From the NCBI GenBank assembly GCA_027578815.1, contig JANBTH010000648.1, forward strand, positions 1 through 13,226: a DNA stretch of 13,226 nucleotides, read 5' to 3'. The translations under genes were made by a program, and so were the position numbers. Each line of letters starts with the position of its first letter. The stretch's first letter is position 1. Positions 6,582 to 13,226 of the stretch are shown here, piece after piece. The notes under the pieces are model-generated. The model made no database searches and had not been told where the DNA came from. It was given only the letters and a program-made list of their open reading frames with translations. The stretch comes from Coemansia sp. RSA 1804 (lineage: Eukaryota > Kickxellomycota > Kickxellomycetes > Kickxellales > Kickxellaceae).

Positions 6582-8177
6582 ATGGTTGGCTCAAGAACAC
6601 ACTCTGTTTCTTCCAACAACAATGGAACCCAAGAGTCCACACCGCTTTTATCGTCTGCTTTGGATGCTTCTAAAATGAGTGCCAACAACCATAGCTGCGT
6701 AGAGCCTAGAGACACAGAACAAGGAGCACTATGCTCAACCATCGAAGCCACCAACGACGAGTTTGCCAAGCACGATTCCGTGAGCACTGCCAAGATAATC
6801 AAGCAGGAAACAGGCATACTTTTAATTTCTAGTATCCCTGTTTCTCTTGCTTGTATTATGCAGTACACGTTTAGCTTTGTGAACATGATTTCGCTTGGTC
6901 ACTTGGGCGCAAACGAGCTTTCTGCTGCTGCTCTTGCAAACATGACGGTGTTCATGTTTATTAATGGACCTACAATCGGTCTAACCTCTGCGCTTGACAC
7001 CTTTTGTCCAACAGCATTCACTGGTTCGCGCGATAGAACGCTTGTTGGCTTTCATCTGCAGCGCGGAATTATTTCTGTCACCGTTCACTTTATTTTTATG
7101 TTGCCATTGCTGCTGAACATTGAGTCTATCTTGGTCTTTCTTCGTCAGGACCCCGAAATATCGCGCCTATGCGGCCAATTTACTTACGCTCAACTCCCTG
7201 GGCTGCTCCCGTGGATGTATTTCGAGTGCATTCGGTGCTTCCTTCAAGCCCAGAGACATATGAAAGCAAGCACACATATTTTGCTTGCTGTGTTTCCTCT
7301 TCATCTTTTGGGCATATATCTTTTTGTGTGGTCAGATAGCTTTGGAATTGGATTCCTGGGCGCAGCTGTTGCCAATGTCGTAACATTCTGTACATTGCTT
7401 GCTGGAATTATCGCATATTGTCGGTTTACGGAAATTCGAGCATCGTGGGGCGGATGGACACTTCGTGCTTTTACTACAATGTCCGAGTACTATCGCCTGG
7501 CCATTCCCTCGCTTGCCCTGGTGTGGGTGGACTGGATTGCGTGGGAGGGGATGGTGATTGCCGCCAGCTACCTTGGGAATACAACTCTGGCAGCTCAGTC
7601 TATTGTGATAAATACATGCCCCTTGACATACCAGGGGGCCAATGGTCTGCGAATGGCGGTGAGCAGTCGTACTGGCAATCTTCTTGGACAGGCCCGTGCT
7701 CGACGTGCTGAGATTTCATCTTCTGTTGGACTGACTATTGGCTTTGTCTGCGGACTGATGGTTTGTGCGGGCTACATAGCTGTTGCCAGCTGGTGGGGCC
7801 ATATATACACCGAAGATCCGGCTGTAATTGCCACTGTTGCTGTAATCATGCCACTATGCGGTATCTTCCAGCTGCTCGATTACATGTACTGTGTTAGTAC
7901 CGGTGTTCTACGTAGCATTGGTCGCCAAGCAGTGAGCGCACTGATTGGCATTCCTTCATACTATATCCTTGGACTTCCAATTACGATATACCTGACATAT
8001 GGCCAGCCTGCAATCGGAGTTAATGGACTGTGGATTGGGCTGTGTATTAGCGTCTTTGCAGCATCTCTCGGACAGATAATTATTTGCTTGCGCGCAGACT
8101 ACAACAAGGAGGTTGAAAAGTGTCTCGATCGTATTAGCAAGACACAAGATGTACTCACTAATGAAGAAGCTTTCTGA
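6582..8177 (+). CDS. MATE-family multidrug/toxin extrusion transporter
   Basis: This is a 531-residue protein of the multi-antimicrobial extrusion family, which exports cationic or organic compounds in exchange for H+ or Na+. I chose the ATG at 6582 (context AAACATGG); the open frame reaches 6540 only through a GTG. The hydrophilic N-terminus (1-75) holds ESTPLL at 18-23, an ExxxLL sorting motif. Membrane segments begin near residue 76. Family hallmarks are LGHLGANELSAAALAN (105-120), GLTSALDTFC (133-142), RCFLQAQRHMKAS in the first lobe, and, in the second lobe, VSSRTGNLLGQARARRA and VLRSIGRQA with a following YYILGLP. Twelve segments in two six-helix lobes fit the length. Fungal relatives include yeast ERC1-type proteins. 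Substrate is unknown. It is convergent with the aldo-keto reductase, 131 bases apart, and intronless. Confidence 0.93.
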   Translation: MVGSRTHSVSSNNNGTQESTPLLSSALDASKMSANNHSCVEPRDTEQGALCSTIEATNDEFAKHDSVSTAKIIKQETGILLISSIPVSLACIMQYTFSFVNMISLGHLGANELSAAALANMTVFMFINGPTIGLTSALDTFCPTAFTGSRDRTLVGFHLQRGIISVTVHFIFMLPLLLNIESILVFLRQDPEISRLCGQFTYAQLPGLLPWMYFECIRCFLQAQRHMKASTHILLAVFPLHLLGIYLFVWSDSFGIGFLGAAVANVVTFCTLLAGIIAYCRFTEIRASWGGWTLRAFTTMSEYYRLAIPSLALVWVDWIAWEGMVIAASYLGNTTLAAQSIVINTCPLTYQGANGLRMAVSSRTGNLLGQARARRAEISSSVGLTIGFVCGLMVCAGYIAVASWWGHIYTEDPAVIATVAVIMPLCGIFQLLDYMYCVSTGVLRSIGRQAVSALIGIPSYYILGLPITIYLTYGQPAIGVNGLWIGLCISVFAASLGQIIICLRADYNKEVEKCLDRISKTQDVLTNEEAF

Positions 8178-8308
8178 AAATGCCACCGCTAGCACGTATG
8201 TTGATAATTTCTTTTAGTTTTTGAATTTAAAACTGTGCTAGTTGCCAATGTGTGACTATACACAAACACCAAATAACTAAAGTAAAATCAAACAAGCGTA
8301 CATAAAAC

Positions 8309-9316
8309 TCAGTAACGCTCGCCTTGGATATTTGCGTTATCAACGAGGCTCCTTAGCTCCTTCAGTTCATCGTCTGATAGTTTGATGTGTCCAGCAGCAA
8401 CGTTCTCGTCTAAGTACTTTATTTTCTTGGTTCCCGGAATAACGACCATATTTTCTTCTTGAGCGAGCAACCACGCAAGACCCAGCTGTCCAGGCTTGCA
8501 ATTGTGCTTTTTTGCCATGGATTCCATTGCGTCTACAAGCTTCAGATTGTTCTCAAAGTGCTCGGGTTTGAAGCGTGGGTTTGTGCGGCGCCAATCACCC
8601 TCTGACAAATCGTCGAAACTGCGGATCTGGCCAGTTAGGAAGCCACGACCAAGCGGTGAATAGGCAACAATAGTAACGCCAAGCTCGCGACAGGTGTCGA
8701 GTATTCCGTTTGTCTCAATATGCGTGGACCACGCACTATACTCCATCTGAATGGCAGCAATTGGATGGATCTTGTACGCACGACGCAGCTCCTCGGGGGT
8801 GCATTCGGAGAGACCAATGTACTTCACCTTTCCTTCCTTGACCAGCTCAGCCATAACTGAAACGGTTTCCTCGATTGGTGTGGTTGCATCCATACGATGC
8901 ATGTAGTACAGATCGACATAGTCTGTGCCAAGGCTCTTAAGACTGTTTTCAATGCACTTGCGCACATACTCGGGTTTACCATTGACACCAGTAATACAAT
9001 TGCCAAAATTACCACTCTTCTCTTCGTCTGGAGTAAGTTGACGGAACGTGATACCAAATTTGGTGCACAGGAACACCTCGCTGCGGCGCTCCTTGAGTAC
9101 GCGTGAGAGAAGCTTTTCGTTATGCCCTAGGCCGTAGACATCCGACGTGTCCCAGAAGGTGCAGCCAATATCGATGGCGTGGTTAAGAACCTTGACCGAC
9201 TCCTCGTCGTCAACAGCGCCATAGACAATGGACATACCCATGGTGCCTAGACCGATACGCGGCACGCGCGTCTTGTTGCCAGGAACGCCGATTTCAATGG
9301 TAGGAATGGTAGACAT
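8309..9316 (-). CDS. Aldo-keto reductase (NADPH-dependent, AKR13/pyridoxal-reductase-like)
   Basis: This is a 335-residue soluble reductase, the normal size for a single (alpha/beta)8 barrel. The catalytic tetrad is complete: Asp56 and Tyr61 in DTSDVYG, Lys86 in CTKFG and His140 in YYMHRMD. Cofactor-binding stretches are present at YSPLGRGFLTG (219-229) and VIPGTKK (292-298). The opening (RIGLGTMGMS, 20-29) and overall order resemble bacterial and fungal AKR13 members and fission-yeast pyridoxal reductase. It would reduce aldehydes or ketones to alcohols with NADPH in the cytosol. The true substrate could be pyridoxal, a quinone-like or carbonyl toxin, or something else. The ATG at 9316 follows AAAT context and the barrel starts right after it. 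A TATAAATA box lies about 150 bases upstream. The gene is intronless. Confidence 0.93.
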   Translation of the reverse strand: MSTIPTIEIGVPGNKTRVPRIGLGTMGMSIVYGAVDDEESVKVLNHAIDIGCTFWDTSDVYGLGHNEKLLSRVLKERRSEVFLCTKFGITFRQLTPDEEKSGNFGNCITGVNGKPEYVRKCIENSLKSLGTDYVDLYYMHRMDATTPIEETVSVMAELVKEGKVKYIGLSECTPEELRRAYKIHPIAAIQMEYSAWSTHIETNGILDTCRELGVTIVAYSPLGRGFLTGQIRSFDDLSEGDWRRTNPRFKPEHFENNLKLVDAMESMAKKHNCKPGQLGLAWLLAQEENMVVIPGTKKIKYLDENVAAGHIKLSDDELKELRSLVDNANIQGERY

Positions 9317-9466
9317 ATTTGGCTGAGAGCTAGAAAAAATGCTAAAGAATTTTAGTGATAAAGCGAGCTAAAAAGGCAACTGGTTGTATAGAAGGAAGAA
9401 TGAGAATTTTTTTGGCAATGGAACAAGAAAACTATTGTTCACCTAAAATGATTGCTTCCCCAACCC

Positions 9467-9474
9467 TATTTATA
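9467..9474 (-). promoter_or_regulatory. TATA box of the aldo-keto reductase
   Basis: The minus strand reads TATAAATA about 151 bases upstream of the ATG at 9316. This perfect consensus box at a normal distance would suit an inducible gene. I see no other TATA-type sequence as good between it and the start. Confidence 0.5.
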
Positions 9475-10305
9475 TGAAAATATCCCATGTTTACGGTTTT
9501 CTTCATCTTATTCCGCTCAGCTAAATGTATTACGTTTACTAGGTTGAAAAAGAATATGAAGGGGATGCTTTTTAGGGAGGATTAATTGATACTTTATTTT
9601 GGTTTGCAATTCCCACGTCATCCGATATTGATTAGCATCCTTTTATTGACATCCATTTTCTTCACTTTTCTGGCTTGTAGAAATAAACTAGTTTTATCCG
9701 AAAAAAGTCGGTGTGACTAGGGCTGAACAATCGAGACTCAAAGGATGGTGGCCGCAGTTCCATTACAATAAGATAGAAAGCGCCAAGGAACATGTTTTAC
9801 GTATGCCTCGCATGTTTGGGCGACTAACAGTTAACATGATGTGTCATTCTAGATGAGAAAAAAGGAAGAGGGGTTTCCGTCCAAAACCCTTAAGAAAAAC
9901 AACCTTCAGTTTAACGCTTTAACCAAACCCGGATATTGATGTAATATAATACCAGGTGGTCTCCAATCACAATGTTCAATAAGATCTTGCATGGAGCAAA
10001 GGTGTGGTTTAGATAGAAAAAGGGGGAGACATGAAATCATTTCCATTCTCCGAAAATTTAGTTTTCCAGAGCGAAAATGCCGTGGTATATGTTGAGAGAG
10101 AATGCTAGCGAAATGACAGATGCTAGGGAGGGAGTACATCCGTTGTGAGCCAGGCAATGCTCTCATTGCTTCTATTCAGCTGGTCAGTCTAACGTGGCTA
10201 ATCGTGATCAATTGTCTCGATTTCAAAGAACAGGATCAAAAAACATAACGTCATCGCATCAAGATCAAGCAACAGCAAGCCCATTATTTTGCTAAGCGTA
10301 GAGTG

Positions 10306-10323
10306 TTCCCTTTTTCTTCTCTT
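10306..10323 (+). promoter_or_regulatory. Pyrimidine-rich tract upstream of the Sec1-like gene
   Basis: Eighteen consecutive C/T bases, ending about 105 bases before the ATG at 10428. Position and composition match the tract upstream of the MATE gene, so this may be a common core-promoter feature in this genome. Confidence 0.4.
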
Positions 10324-10427
10324 GTTAGAGAATTTGAATTGACAATGTGCATCTATTCTGCTGTCATTGAATTTGCCTGTTCTACTCAGTGTATATTATA
10401 AAAGTAACAACAGCAAGCCAGCCGATA

Positions 10428-13226
10428 ATGTCGATGGAATTTACGCTTTCAGAGCGCATCAGTCTGTCGCTGTCAGAGCTGGTTGCTACACATTCAAAAG
10501 GATTGGAAACGACAATCTACGCCGATTCAGCAGCGCTGCAGATTATCAATGCCTCCTTTAAAGATGGAGTTTTGGGTCTTATAGAGAACAGCGCAGAAGG
10601 AGGGTTGAAGGCTAGAAACGTGAAAAGCCTGGAGGAATACAACAATGACAGCAGCAGCAACAACAGGGTTACAACCGCCGATAAAGATATGCCGCTGACT
10701 CCAAAGGCCTCCAGTATTCCAGACTGCCTGCCCAATGGAAGTCATGCCATGTTCATTGTTGCGTCTGTTGCATGGCCGAATGTCCGAGGAAACATATGGC
10801 CTGCTATGGTCCGGATACTGCTGAAAAACGCCCACACATCATGCACATTCTGCTCGTTCACAGACCCTGTTGTGTGGCCCGATATTGCAGCGTGTTATCC
10901 GCCTGACAAACAGTACTTTAGGACAAAGCAGCTGACAAAGGAGTCTGTCAGCCTGGCGCTTCTCGATCTTTTACAAGACGGGTGCCTGGACACCGGGATT
11001 TCGCTAGACGAGTCCCCTGTGGCTATTGTAACGATGCCTGCGCAAACAGCAATGCCCCTTATCAAAGATGTTTTTATTCTTCCGGATGCTGGTGCTGGGT
11101 TATCAATTCCACAGATACTTGATACATGCGCAGGTTCTAAGAAGGAGCACCAGAACAGTGGTAGTAATAGTCAGATGTCATACGATGACAAGGTACGGCA
11201 GCAGATGGAGCGTGTATCGCTGAACGTGGCTTCGTTTCTGAAAGGACTTCGTGTTCGTGGAAGGTTCTATTCATTTGGCGACTTTTCAAGCCGGGTTGCT
11301 CGTCGCTGTATGGGTCTGGCACGTAGTTTCGGCGAGGCTAGCGAGAGTGGGTTTGGATCGGACGAGACGATCGTCATTTTGCTTGACAGGGCTCTTGATC
11401 TGGTATCTCCTGCCCACCATAATAACCATTTACTGGATCAGATGTACCATGGGTTGCCAGTTCCCTGTAGCAGCAACTCGCCTGATAATAATGAAAACGA
11501 CAAGCTTATCATCTCCGAAGATTTGTCAGAACAAAATATATCCGGGCGCACATCTGCAGAGTTGCCACTTTCTCTTCTCTCCTTGCTCCGCATGAGTGGC
11601 AGTGGTCTGAGTGACCTTTTATTTGATAGCCACTCCTCCGGCACAAATGAAGGTTTTGGTTTGTGGGAAACGCTGTTGATGAACGAAAAGGCAGTGGCGA
11701 TGCAAATGCTGAGACGCAGGCTTGTTGATAGTTTACAGAGTGTTGATGGCAATTCCGAGAAGACGTGTTCTTTGAGTCGGGGGAAAGTCACACCAGATCA
11801 GCTCAAGACGCTTGCTGACTTGCTGGCTAATGCAGAGTCTACCGCTAGCGGATTTGAAGAAAGTGATTATGCTCTTATAAACATTACGCGCGGCATTGTT
11901 AGTGTAGAGGCGGCAGCCAAAATAGAGCACTGGTCAGAGATCGAGGGTGCTGAGAAAACACTCAAGCTTATTGTTGGCGGGATTAAAGACACATTACAAG
12001 AGTCTGTTGATCAACAGCAACAGCAACCGCAGCATTCGCTTGCGTTTTCAGGAGCATCGCTTCTTGGATCCAGAAACAAAAGACGAGGCGAGAATGCGAA
12101 TGACGGTGTTTCCGACCAGATACTGGAGACAGAGATGGCAGCTGCTTGGGACCAAGTCATTGCAGGAATACCAAGACTGACACCGAGCATGGTTGATCGT
12201 TGTGTGAAAGCCAATGCAGAAGAGAAGACGTTTGAGAAGCGTGTGGCCGGGTGGCTATTAAAGCACACACCTGCGCCTGGTATGATTCTTATGGCCGCGT
12301 CGCTTCTTTCGCCTGCTAGATGTGGAATCCCAGATGGCCAACGGGCGCTTGCCGAACAGCGACTTGTGGGCGACTACATTGCTGTTTGGAACGCAATGGC
12401 TGCTCGGGACAGCAGCAGCAGCAGCAGACAGCAGCAGCAGCAGCAACTGAATCATGAAGCGGCGGCAGAAAGATGGGCGGCGAGGGTAATGGATGTGGTT
12501 GAGGATGTGGTTGTCGGACATGGACAACGTGGTAAGGCAACGACGCAGTGGCGGGAAATAGTTGGATTGTCACAGGGATTCGACGATATCTATACACCAC
12601 TTGTTGGAAGAATTGCGGCCGATGTGCTGAATGGCGGCGCTTGCGCCGATCTGAAACATGCAGAGCATGGAATGGGCGTTGCAGCAGCAGCAAACCTGCT
12701 CAAGGGTCTAGGGTACGTATAAAAAGCATGAATCATTAACTCCATCTGTGTGTTGGAGAATTCTGAAAGAGCCACAGGCGGGAAACTCAATGACGATTAT
12801 GAATGTTGCGGGATGGAAGAGGAGGGGGGAAATCGGAGTAGCGCTGAATGCTATTTTTGCTCACATTGTGCTGTTCTGTGCTGTGCTGTGATCATTGTTG
12901 CCTCAACATTCCACTCTGCCAAAAAAATAACATCTAGCCCCCTTTCATATCCTGCGATTAGAATAGTGGAGGCATTCTTTTACATATTATTAAATGTTAA
13001 TCATCCCGTGGATATGCCTATTTTCCGTTCTTCACATCTGTTGATATTGTAGACGACGATTTTTATCAGGTGCGAGCTCAGCCGCCAGCGGTGGCGGTAC
13101 AGGCGACGGAGGAACATTGTCCACGGGTGTGGGCCATCAACAGAGTCAGTACGGTGGAGCAGGTGATGTGGCAGCCAGTTGCAATACCGTTGTGTTCTTC
13201 GTGGTCGGTGGGATAACTTTTGAAGA
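10428..13226 (+). CDS. Sec1/Munc18 protein, SCFD2-like (3' partial, two exons in the window)
   Basis: Exon 1 runs from the ATG at 10428 to 12712. Exon 2 runs from 13053 past the window end. Sec1/Munc18 proteins bind SNAREs and steer vesicle fusion; SCFD2 is a poorly studied branch. The hallmark is IVILLDRALDLVSPAH (315-330) with NNHLLDQMYHGLP after it. GLWETLLMNE (411-420), an arginine-rich helix (429-431) and the GKVTPDQL stretch (452-459) follow the SCFD2 order. The expected C-terminal VVFFVVGGITFE is not before the TAA at 12722. It appears in frame in exon 2, joined after LLKGLG, which supports the intron. Insertions of Ser, Gln and Asn runs (residues 75-80, 529-533, 662-673) make it longer than animal SCFD2. 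The frame opens at a GTG at 10389, but the first ATG (context GATAATGTC) is preferred. If the intron is wrong, the protein ends at residue 764 without its last strand. Confidence 0.85.
12410..12446 (+). repeat. CAG microsatellite read in two frames (poly-Ser then poly-Gln)
   Basis: The sequence is (CAG)6, one extra A, (CAG)5, then CAA. In the Sec1-like frame the first half reads AGC codons (Ser x5), the extra A makes AGA (Arg), and the second half reads CAG/CAA (Gln x6), residues 662-673. It encodes a flexible insert between two conserved helices. Confidence 0.9.
12713..13052 (+). other. Predicted spliceosomal intron in the Sec1-like gene (340 nt)
   Basis: The donor GTACGT is at 12713-12718 and the acceptor TAG at 13050-13052, after a T-rich stretch. 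Exon 1 ends two bases into a codon (GG). Exon 2's first base completes GGA, and the frame is then open to the window end and reaches the VVGGITFE motif. Of the other nearby AGs, CAG at 13067-13069 and CAG at 13079-13081 break the frame; GAG at 13074-13076 keeps it but is a poor acceptor. The intron holds a short GTGCT/CTGTG repeat at about 12867-12890. I see no clear CTRAY branch point close to the acceptor, which is the weak point. Confidence 0.7.

Larger units (their letters stand above)
9317..10427. other. Divergent intergenic region between the reductase and the Sec1-like gene
   Basis: About 1.1 kb serving as upstream region for both flanking genes, which point away from each other. It contains the minus-strand TATAAATA box at 9467-9474 and a CT-rich block at 10306-10323. 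A TATA-like run (10392-10403) lies only ~25 bases before the Sec1-like ATG, so it is probably too close to act as the TATA box. An 86-codon minus-strand frame (9906-10166) has an ATG but no recognisable content, and I do not call it. No tRNA or other RNA gene was recognised. Confidence 0.5.

Noticed and set aside
9830..9850. Possible C/D snoRNA C box (ATGATGT)
   Set aside because: No paired D box and terminal stem at a fitting distance.
9906..10166. 86-codon minus-strand frame with an ATG
   Set aside because: No domain, no codon or composition signal, inside a divergent promoter region.
10392..10403. TATA-like run as the Sec1-like gene's TATA box
   Set aside because: Only about 25 bases before the ATG, so transcription would begin near or past the start codon.

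Overview
The window looks like nuclear DNA of a fungus. It holds long intron-poor coding regions separated by AT-rich spacers with pyrimidine-rich promoter tracts. The genes include a GPI-anchored Cys-rich wall-type protein, fungal-style MFS and MATE transporters, a Fanzor nuclease fragment and an SCFD2-like Sec1/Munc18 protein. This mix fits an early-diverging fungus, perhaps Kickxellomycotina. That placement is inference from gene content, not from a marker gene.

Layout. 1-420 (+) is the 3' end of a secreted, probably GPI-anchored protein. 529-2088 (-) and 3137-4696 (-) are two tandem paralogous MFS transporters of the ZIF-like type. Both are exactly 519 residues, align without gaps, and share an E-box-containing element upstream. 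5175-5891 (-) is a 238-codon fragment carrying the C-terminal half of a Fanzor, the eukaryotic TnpB-like RNA-guided nuclease. It has RuvC-II, the zinc finger and RuvC-III, but no RuvC-I half. A small hairpin lies just beyond its stop. 6582-8177 (+) is a MATE-family transporter. 8309-9316 (-) is an aldo-keto reductase with an intact catalytic tetrad, convergent with the MATE gene. 10428 to the window end (+) is an SCFD2-like Sec1/Munc18 protein. A phase-matched intron (12713-13052) joins the main exon to a final exon that runs off the window.

How the genes relate. Three of the seven genes are membrane transporters, and each has an acidic dileucine-type motif (ExxxL[LIV]) in a predicted cytosolic segment, which suggests vacuole or endosome sorting. 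The reductase could act in small-molecule detoxification beside them. No shared pathway is proven, and each gene seems to have its own promoter. The most unusual item is the Fanzor remnant, which sits in the spacer between the MFS pair and the MATE gene and is visibly more GC-rich than the DNA on either side.
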